Positions 23,462 to 34,923 of a stretch of DNA of 64,000 nt are shown one piece after another (positions within the stretch are counted from its first letter, which is position 1; every line of letters begins with the position of its first letter). The notes beneath the pieces are model-generated. The model did not search any database and was not told where the DNA came from. It saw only the letters and a program-made list of their open reading frames with translations. This DNA is from Schistocerca nitens (Eukaryota > Arthropoda > Insecta > Orthoptera > Acrididae), in the NCBI RefSeq assembly GCF_023898315.1, contig NC_064614.1:70258501-70322500 (forward strand). Direction: 5' to 3'. A program made the translations under genes and the position numbers.

Positions 23462-26180
23462 CATGAAGTGTGGACAGCCAAGGCATACTAAACCTATCTG
23501 GCCCGATTTTGCACCTTGAAGCATGAGGTGGTCTTATAGCAAGGGAAGTTTTATACTAGCGAATGAACCTAGCTTCTTTACTGTCTCAACAATTTTACCT
23601 ACCTTGAAAATGAAAATTTGTGTTGGTTCCCAGTCCCTTATGTTTAAAAATGTATTTAACTTGTATCTGGTTTTCGTTAATATTTCTGATTTCTTTTTCT
23701 CGTTATTTGTGTGTAGTAGAGAAATAATGTAAAGGATAGGCTATTCAATACTGCATTCACAGTATTTTCTCGATTGCAACGCTCTTAAGTTTCAGTCAAA
23801 TCTTTGTTCCTAGGCACATCATATGTTGTACACCGGCATATTTTTCACATATAGTAAAATCAAATAATATTCCAGAGTAGTTTTATAGTATCAGAAAAAG
23901 GAATGTAGCACATAAAATGTGAAACCATAATTCATAAATTGACTAAGGAAATACAAATGGAATGAGAAAATGCATTAAACTTCTATCACACGGCAGGTTA
24001 GAGTATCAAAAGCGTATGAAGGTACAACACTTCGCCATACAGCTATCTTACAACTCTTATGCCATCTCATGTTCTTACACGGTTTTAGAATGCAATTTAA
24101 TGTCACTGAGTCTTCTTGTCAAACTATATGAATACAAGCCTTCACATAAGCATCGTATTAATGCATATAAAACACCTTTCCATTACTGTTAGATTTTTTG
24201 GAAACGTGCTATTTTAATGAGTGTCTATTGACGGTGTATGAAGTTGCATATTGCGAGGCTTAACGCTACTACAAGACAGAAAATCAGAGATGCAATGTAC
24301 AGAGCAGACAAAAGTTGTAGAATTTAGGTTAGCGGAGGCAAACAGTAACGCTAGAGCCCTGCAAAATGCAGACGCTCTCGGCAGGCGTCCCAGGAGAGAA
24401 GTTTCACTTCATAGAATTAACTGGTAACTCCATCTACCACCTAGACGCTCTTGTAAGGCGTCGCAGTAGAAACCGTAGAAGATGATCACAATAGGGCACG
24501 TCTTACTAGAGACACCAGACTTGATACTTGCCACTGAGAACCGCAAAGTCATTGGGAGAGCCACAGAGCAGGGCAAGGAGACGTAAAAGACGTTGCTACT
24601 AGCCATAAAAGGAAGGACTGTGCAACTGTGCAACTGAACTATGTTGCTGCCAATCCTGAAGTTTGTTACTGTAAAGGTGTGAAACATACCTACATACCGA
24701 GTAGGGGAAGAGGAGTAGTTTGAGCACCGTTGGCCAGATGTATCATGCAGGTTGCAGGTGAAGAGCCACTCGTCAGATTGGCCGAAGCCGGTGGAGTGGT
24801 GGTGGACTGGCGGACTAATTATAGGAGGGGAGAAATATAGCGCCGCCGCAGTCCTATAAGAAACCCATAATTTTTGTATTCAGAGTTCTCACACAGATTA
24901 CTGGGGAGCCAACTCCTTGTCGCTCGTCGCCAGCCTCGGGTAAGCTCAGAGAAGTCTCTTTTTCTCACTGTGAGTGCTGTTTTTAAAATTGTAATTTACA
25001 ATGTTGCTAGTGTTTTCTGCTTCTTTTAGCTTTCACCTCCATGGACTCAGACAATGACTTCTGTTGTGCAACCAGCTGTATCCTTTGCTTTCTCTAATGT
25101 TTCAAATTATCCGTCAGTTTAGTAGTTAGTCTGGTTGAAAATGAACAGTGTTAATCAGAAATCTAAGTATCCTGGAGCATCCTGCTGTGAGTTTCCGCAT
25201 GGGTCACTCCTTCTATTCTGTCGACGAGTTCCTAGGAAAATTAAGATGATTCTTGTAGTATTGTTGACTGCATTTACTTAGACTTATGACTTGACATTTT
25301 CGGGTTTATAAACATTTTATTTGTATCTATTATTGGATTTATTTTGTAATTTCATGCACTGACACGCTCCATGAACTTGGAGAGTTGTTACTCAGTTTGG
25401 TCCTACGGAACTTGACGTGTAAATAAAAAATAAAAGAAATGAGCATCCAATAGAGTCACAAAATCCGTGCCTTTTGTAGGTACCCAGTCAGTGTTTGTGG
25501 CTGAACCACAAATATGCCTGACTGGAAGTCTGTCTTTCTGTATTTGCTCCCAACTGCTCGGAAATTACAGGCGCCCTGTCTTCACTCTATCCTGTGTTAG
25601 GACATGACAGGAGGACTGGAATGGCTTTGAGTAAATCTTCTGGTCGAATGCCTTGCTTGTGCAGAATGAAATATTACTACCATTATCAATCAGGGGAAAT
25701 ACTTCGGCACCTGTCAGTATACTTGTTCATATTAGACAACAGCGCCCCATTTCCTATAACTTGCACTGGTGTGTGCCCACGAAGTGGTGCTGACACATCG
25801 CTACCTGGCACTGACTGTAAAGTACTTTTAAGCTAAAGTTGTAATAAGGCATATAAACCATGGACCCACTATTTTTGCATTCTTTGGCATCGTGTTCTAC
25901 CATTAAAATGGCGATAACAGTTTTGAGTAAATACACACATAAACAAAAGTGGTGCGTCATTCGATAAGTCGTGCAGGTATGTTACTGTTGTCACTGTTCC
26001 TCTAGCGATTAGGATGTAGCCCCTGACGTTGTATGTAAACTTACACACAGTTATTATGAGTGCTACCAAAGGGTAGAGCGCCCCACTCGTATGGATTGCA
26101 GCATTTCACCTTAGAAGTAAATAAACTATAAGAATACATTAGTGACGTCTGTGAAAGGAAGAACACCCATCACGCCATGA
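23462..26180. other. No recognised feature
   Basis: About 2.7 kb of mostly AT-rich sequence with no open frame above 92 codons. A stretch around 24820-24960 is more GC-rich, has a weak TATA-like box (CTATAAGAA) and a splice-donor-like GGGTAAGC, but nothing coding follows. No SINE or LINE signature seen. Confidence 0.35.
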
Positions 26181-26322
26181 AGGTCAGTCGCGACCTGTAG
26201 TAAGCTCCGCATCATCATATTACGTGCAGGAGCCTTGCCAACGAGGTAAGTTGCTCGACGTATGCACTGGAGTTAAACTGATGCGGTACGGTCTGGTGGG
26301 GTTGAGAACCTACACCGCAAGG

Positions 26323-26516
26323 TTCAAATGGCTCTGAGCACTATGGAACTTAACTACTGAGGTCATCAGTCCCCTAGAACTCAGAACTACTTAAACCTAA
26401 CTAACCTAAGGACATCACACACATCCATGCCCGAGGCAGGTTTCAAACCCGCGACCGTAGCGGTCTCGCGGTTCCAGACTGTAGCGTCTAGAACCGCACG
26501 GCCACTCCGGCCGACC
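26323..26516 (-). repeat. SINE type A, antisense
   Basis: Full-length, from the tail complement TTCAAATGGCTCTGAGCAC to the head ending near CGGCCGACC. The duplication ACAC(C/T)GCAAGG lies at 26312-26322 and 26517-26527 (10 of 11 identical). It is inserted at or near the 5' part of a Tc1-like transposase remnant. Confidence 0.94.
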
Positions 26517-26527
26517 ACACTGCAAGG

Positions 26528-27190
26528 GCTGACAACTTTCGGCAGATGTACAAGTGATCGATATCTACTCTCGACTCAAAGGCACCGTGGGTTGAGTGCA
26601 CCAGAACTGAATAAGGCGTTCCAAAAGTATACAGGCGTCATGTATCGCATCAAAATCTTCATAAAGGATTGCGTGATGTGAATTTACATTCCCATCTACC
26701 GGTGCCACAGGAATGATAAGCGCAGGCAACGTGTCAGGAGGAGACAAAGTAGAATCTAGTTCCACCAATACGTGTGTCCCAGATATACAGTAAGGTTATG
26801 ATGCGTTGAATGGCATTACATGGGGCTGAAGTACACCTCTAGTGGTTGTTGAGGGCAATCTCACTGCTCTGTGGTAGACGGACGAGGTTCTGTTACCACT
26901 AGTGGCAGTTTCATCCTGATGGATGGTAACTTTCCTCTTGAACACATTGCTTTAGCCGGCTAAGCTGGCCGGAATGGAGTGGCCTGTACTTTCCCTGACG
27001 TAAACCCTATCGAACATGTGAGCTATCTATAGAAATGAGCTGCTTTCCGACGGTCACAATGACGACATACGCTGCGCGACTTACCTACAATCGCCGTTGT
27101 AGAGTGGTTCAATTAGGACCAGTGTTGGTTTGATGATCTCATAGCAACTATGCCACGATAGTTTCAAGCCTGCATCTGAGCAGGGGGACG
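26528..27190 (+). pseudogene. Tc1-like transposase remnant (second family)
   Basis: Plus-strand segments in order match a Tc1 transposase: TTFGRCTSDRYLLSTQRHRG and SAPELNKAFQKYTGVM (helix-turn-helix region), KRRQRVRRRQS, then VNPIEHV with the catalytic Glu of the SP-D-x-NPIE block, TLRDLPTIAVVEW and LIATMPRYFQACI (C-terminus). Frameshifts and stops separate nearly every segment. No terminal inverted repeats found. It is not the family at 22.4 or 30.8 kb. Confidence 0.72.
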
Positions 27191-27441
27191 TTACTCCAAT
27201 ACTGAAAAGAAAGGGAAAAAGACGATTTTCTCTGATGAAGTCTTCTCGGGTTATAAGCCGAGTGAAGGCGTCGTTCCGCGGCATTGTTTTCACAACTCAG
27301 AGAAACAGATAAAACGCGCTCTCCAGTGAAGCAAGAGAACGAAGGAAGACGATCTGGAAGAAGACATAAGCCGTCTGACGTTCCTTCCGTAGGGTGGGCC
27401 GTCAGCGTCCCAGATGTTAGAGGAGAACAGTAAAACAATTT

Positions 27442-27635
27442 GGCCGGCCGAAGTGGCCGTGCGGTTAAAGGCGCTGCAGTCTGGAACTGCAAGACCGCTA
27501 CGGTCGCAGGTTCGAATCCTGCCTCGGGCATGGATGTTTGTGATGTCCTTAGGTTAGTTAGGTTTAACTAGTTCTAAGTTCTAGGGGACTAATGACCTCA
27601 GCAGTTGAGTCCCATAGTGCTCAGAGCCATTTTTT
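27442..27635 (+). repeat. SINE type A, full-length
   Basis: Head GGCCGGCCGAAGTGGCCGTG with a slightly altered A box, perfect B box GGTTCGAATCC, and a body to CAGAGCCATTTTTT. A 13-bp duplication AGTAAAACAATTT lies at 27429-27441 and 27636-27648. It is close to the family consensus, so relatively young. Confidence 0.95.
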
Positions 27636-29162
27636 AGTAAAACAATTTTCTTATTATCGGCTGAAAACATAACCCGCTTCGCTGAATGAAATATAAACTA
27701 AGACTATGGACACCTGGAGTCCTCAGCATCAGTTGCTAATATGGCAAGCAATACAACGGCCACACGCAACAGTGTATTTCATAGCGCCGCTCAGAACATT
27801 TGAGAAGCATTCATCTTGGCCAAGCGGACAGATCTGTGGCAGAGCACAACCTCGACGAAGATCATACGTGCGATTTTTTAACAAACAGCAATGTTGTGCC
27901 GGACAAACGTTTTCTGTGACTCGATCATAAGAGAGGCGGTGGAGAAACTGCTCCATGGCGATCTTGTCTACTGAGATAGCGTTTTCCAACCGAGATCGGC
28001 ATGGGATTTACCGGTAGCAAGAATATGTCAAGAGCCTCTGCGTCTACATCTACATGGACACTCTGCAAATCACATTGAAGTGCCTGGCAGAGGGTTCATC
28101 AAACCACCTCCACAATTTTCTATTATTCCAATCTCGTATAGCACGCGGAAAGAACGAACACCTATATCTTTCCATACGGCCTCAGATTTCCCTTATTTTA
28201 TCGTGGTGATCGCTTCTCACTATGTAGGTCGGTGTCAACAAAATATTTTCTCATTCGGAGGAAGAAGTTGGTGATCGTAATTTCGTGAGGAGATTCCGTC
28301 GCAACGTAAAAGGCATTTCTTTTAATGATGTCCATCTCAAATCCCGTATCATTTCAGTGACACTCTTTCCCATATTTCGCTATAATACAAAACGTGCTGC
28401 CCTTCTTTGAACTCTTTCGATCTACTCTGTGACTCCTATTAGGTAAGGATGCCACACCGCGCAGGAGTATTCTAAAAGAGGACGGACAAGCGTAGTGTAG
28501 GCAGTCTCCTTAGTAGGTCTGTTACATTTTCTAAGTGTCATGCCAATAAAACGCAGTCTTTGGGTAGCCTTCCGCACATGTCTTCCGTCTAATTTAAGTT
28601 GTTCATAATTGTAATTTCTAGGTACTCAGTCGAATTTACGACCTTTAGATTTGACTGAATTATCATGTGACCCAGGATTAACAAATTCCTTTTAGCACTC
28701 AGGCGGATGACCTCACAATTTTCGTTATTTAGAGACAACTGCTAATTTTCGCACCATTCAGATATCGTTCATAAATCGTTCTGCAATTTGTTCTGATCTT
28801 CTGATGACATTATTAATCGATAAACGACAGCATCATCTACAAACAACCTAAGACGGCTGCTCAGATTGTCTCCCAAATCGATTATATAAATACGGAACAG
28901 CAAAGGGCCTATAACACTACCTTGCGGAATACCAGAAATTACATTCGATGTGCTCGATGACTTTCCGAGCTGTGACCTCTCTGACAGGAAATCACAAATC
29001 CAGTCACATAACGATATTCCATAAACAAGCAATTTCACTACAAGGCGCTTGTGTGGTACAGTGTCAGAAGCCTTTTGGAAATCCAGAAATACGGAATAGA
29101 TCTGAAATCCCTTGTCAATAGCTCTCAACACCTCATGCGGATAAAGAGCTAGTTGTGTTTCA

Positions 29163-29482
29163 AATGGTTCGAATGGCTCTGAGCACTAAGGACGTAACTT
29201 ATGAGGTCATCAGTCCCCTAGAACGTAGAACTACTTAAACTTAAGTAACCTACATCACACACATCCATGCCCAAGGCAGGATTCGAAACTGCGACTGTAG
29301 CGATCGCGCGGTTCCAGACTGAAGCGCCTAGAACCGCTTTTTTTTTTTTTTTCGTTTTCGTTCGTTGATGCTCGGCGCGGATGTCGCAAGACACCCGTTT
29401 CAGTTCGTCGTTGATCCAGTAACTCAGTTTTTTTATTACAGAGGGCAGCTACCCGTCTGACCGCTCGGCCACTCCTGCCGGC
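29163..29482 (-). repeat. SINE type A inside the CR1 LINE, itself interrupted
   Basis: Flanked by a perfect 12-bp duplication AGTTGTGTTTCA at 29151-29162 and 29483-29494. The body runs to CTAGAACCGCT at 29338. It is then split by a type E SINE and resumes at 29466 with CGGCCACTCCTGCCGGC. Confidence 0.95.
29339..29459 (-). repeat. SINE type E nested in SINE type A
   Basis: A 121-bp 5'-truncated antisense copy with an A-rich tail (T-run at 29339-29352). Flanked by ACCGCT at 29333-29338 and 29460-29465, the expected duplication within the type A sequence. The body shares the pattern GATCCA...ACTCA...TTTTTTTATTACAGAGGG with the copy at 12.2 kb. It is the youngest of three nested insertions. Confidence 0.88.
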
Positions 29483-29765
29483 AGTTGTGTTTCACAAGAA
29501 CTATGTCTTCCAAACCAATGTTGACTGTGTGTCAATAGGCTGTTTTCTTCCAGGTAATTCGTTATGTTCGAACACATCCTGCTTCATATTGACGTTAATG
29601 ATACCGGTTTGTTATTAAGTGGATTACTCCTACTACCTTTCTTGAATACTGGTGTGACCTGTGCAACGGTTGTATATGCTTGTTAAGTATGGAGCTAATG
29701 CATCAGCATACTCTGAAAGGAAGCTAATTGGTATACAGTCTGAACCAGACGACTTGCTCTGATGT

Positions 29766-30807
29766 TAAAGCGGCGAAGGCAGCGGGTGGAACAGACAGGC
29801 AGCACCAGGACACGAACGCACGAACCTCTAACGAAAAGTCGGGAGTTCCTCCCCTCCCCCCACCCTTGCAGCCGCCATCACCACCATCACCGTCCACGAT
29901 TTCCCTGCACCACCGTGGGGACACTCCTTCCGGTGGAGCGTTATTGGTCCAACCGCTGCTCAGGAGGTAGAGGAGCTTACGGACCAATGGCTATAAAAAT
30001 ACGAACTGGGCATGAATCCGACATCTCGTCTGATGATGATGATGAATAGGAAACTTGTCGAAACTTACTGCAGAACGACGCCCTTACTTGGTTGATAACA
30101 CGAGAAGACTATACCGAAATTCGCCGACAAAGTCTGCATTCCCACACATACGATTTTATTGTTTCAGAAACGCCTTTCTTTCTTTATTCGGTGATGTGGA
30201 CAAATTGTAAATGGTTGTTTTCTGTGCTATGAATTTCTAAGTACAGGGGTGCTGAAAACCTTTGGTTGGTTTGTGATGATGCAAACCTCTTCTAACCATG
30301 TAAAACGATCTGATTGCACCATTAAGTACTAATCGCATGTGAAAATATCTTTGCCTTTTTGTATGAACCGAGAGGGCCACCTGTCGACACGCTTATACAT
30401 ACAGGAAAGCAGCAGGCTCTATGCTACAAATCGCATTGGTAGGTGCTCACAGGGTGGACGGGCTGCATACCTGCAAGGGGCCGGCCCTGGAGTGCAGGCA
30501 AGGTTTTTGAAATATGGGCCTCGCGGGGCGCGGACTGCGCGAGGTCTGCGGCCATTGTGCGGTGCGCCTTTGTGGCCCAACACCGACCGCGCCCTGCGCA
30601 GCACTTGCCTCTACTTCCCACCCCCCGCCCCTCCCTCTTTACAGTGTTGATTAATGTGCCCACCGTCTAGTACGCAGCACGGCCTAGCCGCCTGCGTCGC
30701 CATGCATCGCTAGCTTTAAGGGAACCGTCATACAGTATGACACTACCATATAGATGCGACACTAATTTTTTGGAATAATTTTTGAGGTAGTATCTAACCT
30801 TGTGATA
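29766..30807. other. Unassigned, with a GC-rich block at 30470-30700
   Basis: 29870-29900 is a CAC/CCAT-rich low-complexity stretch, and a TATAAAAAT sits at 29991-29999. 30470-30700 is notably rich in G, C and CpG compared with its surroundings and could be a fossil promoter-like island. The overlapping frames there (75-103 codons on both strands) are compositional artefacts. No known family recognised. Confidence 0.4.
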
Positions 30808-32214
30808 CACTACTGGCCATTAAAATTGCAACATCAAAAAGTAATGCAGATGATGAACGGATACTAATTTGACAAATATATTATAGCAGAACTGACATGT
30901 GATTACATTTTCACGCAATTTGGGTGCATAGATCCTGAGAAATCAGTACCCGGAACAACCACCTCTGGCCATTATAACGGCCTAGATACGGCTGGGCATT
31001 GAGTCAAGCAGAGCTTGGATGGCGCGTACAGGTACAGCTGCCCATGCAGCTTCAAGATGATACCACAGTTCATCAAGAGTAGTGACTGGCGTATTGTGAC
31101 GAACCAGTTGCTCGGCCACCATTGACCAGAGGTTTTCAATTGGTGAGAGTTATGGAGAATGTGCTGGCCATGGTAGCAGTCGAACATTTTCTGTATGCAC
31201 AAAGGCCCGTACAGGAACTGCAACATGCGGTCATACATTATCCTGATGAAATGTAGGGTTTCGCAGGGATCGAATAAAGGGTAGAACCACGGGTCGTAAC
31301 ACATCTGACATGTAACGTCCACTGTTTAAAGTGCCGTCAAGGCCAATAAGAGGTGACCGAGACGTGTAACCAATGGCACCCCATACCATCACGCCAGGTG
31401 ATACGCCAGTGTGGCGATGACGAGTACACGCTTCCAATGTGCGTTCACTGCGATGTCGCCAAACACGGGTGCGACCAACATGATGCTGCAAACGGAGCCT
31501 GGATTCCTCCGAAGAAATGACGTTTTGCCATTCGTGCACCCAGGTTAGTCGTTGAGTACACCATCGCAGGCGCTCCTGTCTCTGATGCAGAGTCAAGGGT
31601 AACCATTGCCATGGTCTCCGAGCTAATAGTACATGCTGCTGCAAACGTCGTCGAACTGTTAGTGCCAATGGTTGTTGTCTTGCAAACGTCCCCATCTGTT
31701 GACTCAGGGATCGAGACGTGCCTGCACGATCCGTTACAGCCATGCGGAGAAGATGCCTGTCATCTTGACTGCTAGTGATACGAGGCCGTTGGGATCCAGT
31801 ACGGCGTTCCGTATTACCCTCCTGAACCCACCGATTCCATATTCTGCTAACATTCATTGGATCTCGACCAACGAGAGCAGCAATGACGCGATACGGTAAA
31901 CCGCAATCGCGATAGGCTACAATCCGACCTTCATCAAAGTCGGAAACTTGATGGTACGCATTTCTCCTCCTTACACGAGGCATCACAACAACGCTTCACC
32001 AGGCAACGCCGGTCAACTGCTGTTTGTGTATGAGAAATCAGTTGGAAACTTTCCTCATGTCAGCACGTTGTAGGTGTCGCCTCCGGCTGCAACCTTGCGT
32101 GAATCCTCTGACAAGCTAATCATGTGCATATCACAGCATCTTCTTCCTGTCGGTTAAATTTTGCGTCTGGAGCACGTTATCTCCCTGGCGTAGCAATTGT
32201 GATTTCCAGTAGTG
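30808..32214 (-). mobile_element. Tc1-like transposon with both ends, 1.4 kb
   Basis: Both ends read CACTACTGG inward and are flanked by TA (30806-30807 and 32215-32216), the Tc1/mariner target duplication. The inverted repeats match well only over the outer 9-10 bp, then diverge. It encodes one transposase on the minus strand, now inactive. Unlike the other Tc1 remnants here the overall architecture is undamaged. Confidence 0.93.
30943..31986 (-). pseudogene. Tc1-family transposase, three nonsense codons
   Basis: From the start at 31986 (MPRVRRRN region) the same frame runs 347 codons to the stop at 30943, the usual Tc1 transposase length. It is interrupted only by stops after FHQDN-V (31231-31233), in SP-stop-LSPIEN and in SRI-stop-AVI. 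Residues 1-110 carry the paired helix-turn-helix (DFDEGRIVAY, YRVIAALVGR). Of the catalytic triad, the second Asp (HQDN) and final Glu (SPIEN) remain, but the first Asp has become Glu (ISSEESR where SDES is usual). No frameshift. Non-functional. Confidence 0.92.
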
Positions 32215-32216
32215 TA

Positions 32217-32812
32217 GTACGTATATTGATTTGTTCTAAAAATGTGAAATTTCATCTATGACTCAAACCAAATAACGTTTTTCTTAGTTGCAATGTCCTT
32301 TGTCAAACGAATTGTTTGGCATTACAAGACGTCATTCAGCCGTGAAGGGTTGAAAGCCGCGTGAACAGAGTTGCAGCTGTGGCAGCGCGACTCCATTAGC
32401 CTCGAGGTCCACTAAGGTCGTATTCGACCCAACAATAGATTGTTCTTACGGCTGTGCAACTATTGCCTATCAATGAAGCACGCCCGCTGCAGCTACGAAC
32501 ATCCGACACACGGCCGGCAGCAATCCATCACGGGGAAACTTACTTGATGAGACAATTCCCAGTTACCAATGCAAACCACTTTCAACAGGTGTCTGTCAAC
32601 AGCTCGACAAGTGACAGTATGTGCGTATGGAATAATGACTAGCAATTGGAGATTGCTACAAAAATGTGTTGAAATCGATAGGCCTGGTAATTTTGGGATT
32701 ACGCTGAAATGAACATGCTAGTAGCACAAATGATAACTGGCATGGAGGGCGAAGAACCAGCAGCTGCATTCACTAGCTAGATAAAACCATCGAGAAAAAG
32801 ATGCGCTATATG
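32217..32812. other. No recognised feature
   Basis: About 0.6 kb between the Tc1-like transposon and the next SINE. There are no motifs. Confidence 0.35.
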
Positions 32813-32821
32813 CCATCCGAG

Positions 32822-33018
32822 CCAGCCAATGTGGCCTAGCGGTTCTAGGCGCTTCAGTCCGTAATCAAGCTGCTACTACAGTCGCAGATTTGAAACCTGC
32901 CTCGGGCATGGATGTGTGTGATGCCCTTAGATTAGTTAGGTTTTAAGTAGTTCTAAGTCTAGGGGCTGGTGAACTCAAATGTTAAGTCCCATAGTGCTCA
33001 GAGCCATTTCAGTTTATT
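32822..33018 (+). repeat. SINE type A, diverged
   Basis: Head starts CCAGCCAATGTGGCCTAGCG, and the B box is mutated (AGATTTGAAACC). The duplication CCATCCGAG lies at 32813-32821 and 33019-33027. The mutated Pol III boxes suggest it is transcriptionally silent. Confidence 0.93.
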
Positions 33019-33027
33019 CCATCCGAG

Positions 33028-33426
33028 ACAAATTTATGCCTTCTTTCATTAAGGGAGAGCGCACGAATGAAAGCAATTAGAGTAGTTCGAAGAATATAGT
33101 TACACGGGACTAACGTATGGTTGAAGGCCTACTTCTCAGTTTCGATTTTAGGTACATTTTTTATAATCTTCTAAATAGTCTCACTGACGACGTGCTTTCA
33201 ATCCGTATTTGACGTACGTAAAGAACAGAGAATCCAATTTAAAAGTATAACAACAAGCGCTTTTTCGAACATGTATACAGTTTATGTCACCAAGCAACAC
33301 TAACATGATCAGACACAAGTAGGGAAGACGGAATTATGGAGCGGCTTTAGGGTCTTCTCAGTTTTATTTTTAAATGCAATATCTAGAATTTTTTAAACAG
33401 TCTTAGTGAAAGTACACTATACGTCT
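33028..33426. other. No recognised feature
   Basis: About 0.4 kb of AT-rich sequence immediately before the poly(T) complement of the RTE tail. Confidence 0.35.
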
Positions 33427-34914
33427 TTTTTTTTTTTTTTTTTTTTTTTTTTGTCATTAGTCTACTGACTGGTTTGATGCGGCCCGCCACGAATTCCTTT
33501 CCTGTGCTAACCTCTTCATCTCAGAGTAGCACTTGCAATCTACGTCCTCAATTATTTGCTTGACGTATTCAAATCTCTGTCTTCCTCTACAGTTTTTGCC
33601 CTCTACAGCTCCCTCTAGTACCATGGAAGTCATTCCCTCATGTGTTAGCAGATGTCCTATCATCCTGTCCCTTCTCCTTAGCAGTGTTTTCCACATATTC
33701 CTTTCCTCTCCGATTCTGCGTAGAACCTCCTCATTCCTTACCCTATTAGTCCACCTAATTTTCAACATTCGTCTATAGCACCACATCTCAAATGCTTCGA
33801 TTCTCTTCTGTTCCGGTTTTCCCACAGTCCATGTTTCACTACCATACAATTCTGTACTCCAAACGTACATCCTCAGAAATTTCTTCCTCAAATTAAGGCC
33901 GGTATTTGATATTAGTAGACTTCTCTTGGCCAGAAATGTCTTTTTTGCTATAGCGAGTCTGCTTTTGATGTCCTCCTTGCTCCGTCCGTCATTGGTTATT
34001 ATACTGCCTAGGTAGCAGAATTCCTTAACTTCATTGACTTCGTGACCATCTATCCTGATGTTAAGTTCCTCACTGTTCTCATTTCTACTACTTCTCATTA
34101 CCTTCGTCTTTCTCCGATTTACTCTCAAACCATACTGTGTACTCATTAGACTGTTCATTCCGTTCAGCAGATCATTTAATTCTTCTTCACTTTCACTCAG
34201 GATAGCAATGTCATCAGCGAATCGTATCATTGATATCCTTTCACCTTGTATTTTAATTCCACTCCTGAACCTTTCTTTTATTTCCATCATTGCTTCCTCG
34301 ATGTACAGATTGAAGAGTAGGGGCGAAAGGCTACAGCCTTGTCTTACACCCTTCTTAATACGAGCACTTCGTTCTTGATCGTCCACTCTTATTATTCCCT
34401 CTTGGTTGTTGTACATATTGTATATGACCCGTCTCTCCGTATAGCTTACCCCTACTTTTTTCAGAATCTCGAACAGCTTGTACCATTTTATATTGTCTAA
34501 CGCTTTTTCCAGGTCGACAAATCCTATGAAAGTGTCTTGATTTTTCTTTAGCCTTGCTTCCATTATTAGCCGTAACGTCAGAATCTCTCTCGTCCCTTTA
34601 CTTTTCCTAAAGCCAAACTGATCGTCACCTAGCACATTCTCAATTTTCTTTTCCATTCTTCTGTATATTATTCTTGTAAGCAGCTTCGATGCATGAGCTG
34701 TTAAGCTGATTGTGCGATAATTCTCGCACTGAACCTCTATCCGCTCCTCCGCCCTCTTTGACAAGGCCGTTGGCAGAATTAGGCTGACTTCTTATGCCGG
34801 AAGTCTTCGGCCGCCAATCCTGATAATTTATCAAAATTTAGGCAGTGGCGGGGATCGAACCCGGGACCGAAGACGTTTTGATTATGAACCAAAGACGCTA
34901 CCCCTAGACCACTT
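33427..34914 (-). mobile_element. Internally deleted RTE LINE with tRNA-like head
   Basis: On the minus strand the 5' end at 34911 is tRNA-like: A box TGGTCTAGGGG (34901-34911) and B box GGTTCGATCCC (34851-34861), both matching consensus, with a hairpin loop TTCATAA that would present a Met-type CAT anticodon. A leader follows (TTGGCGGCCGAAGACTTCC to AGAGGTTCAG), then the RT coding sequence starts abruptly at GAGAATTATCGCACAATC. It ends in a poly(A) tail of about 25. The endonuclease and first part of ORF2 are missing. No target duplication found. Confidence 0.82.
33457..34764 (-). pseudogene. RTE reverse transcriptase, uninterrupted 435 codons
   Basis: Continuous frame with YRTISLTAHASKLLTRI (16-32), FVDLEKALD (82-90), GVRQGCSLSPLLFNLYIEE (139-157) and the catalytic RFADDIAIL (181-189), then the long C-terminal region typical of RTE (WSTELYGSETWT, FEMWCYRRMLKIRW). 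Key aspartates are intact and there is no stop or frameshift. It lacks the endonuclease and the N-terminal RT segment because of the internal deletion. The first dozen residues come from former leader sequence. One codon is missing at GTREILTL where related copies have GTREAILTL. It may be young, but could not act alone. Confidence 0.88.
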
Positions 34915-34923
34915 TTTTTCATT

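Larger units (their letters stand above)
28039..29765 (-). pseudogene. CR1-type LINE, antisense, with nested SINEs
   Basis: On the minus strand it runs from SGSDCIPISFLSEYADAL (RT start, right end) through AIDKGFQIYSVFLDFQKASD (motif A), ISGIPQGSVIGPLLF and LRLFVDDAVVYR (catalytic block FVDD), then the C-terminal region, ending at the tail complement CTACATCTACATGG (28047-28060). It is the same GATGTA-tailed family as 58.6-62.6 kb, 5'-truncated, and split between 29163 and 29482 by a SINE. The frame 28769-29131 is the best-preserved stretch. Confidence 0.87.

Noticed and set aside
29724-30049. Overlapping frames rich in Gly, Pro or His on both strands
   Set aside because: They arise from CCAC/CCAT low-complexity sequence. 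The minus-strand frame's last residues belong to the CR1 fragment in a wrong frame.
34901-34911. Candidate tRNA gene at the tRNA-like head with a CAT loop (about 34846-34912)
   Set aside because: The stems are imperfect and the sequence continues into the RTE leader, so it is a tRNA-derived element end. The same applies to the SINE heads.
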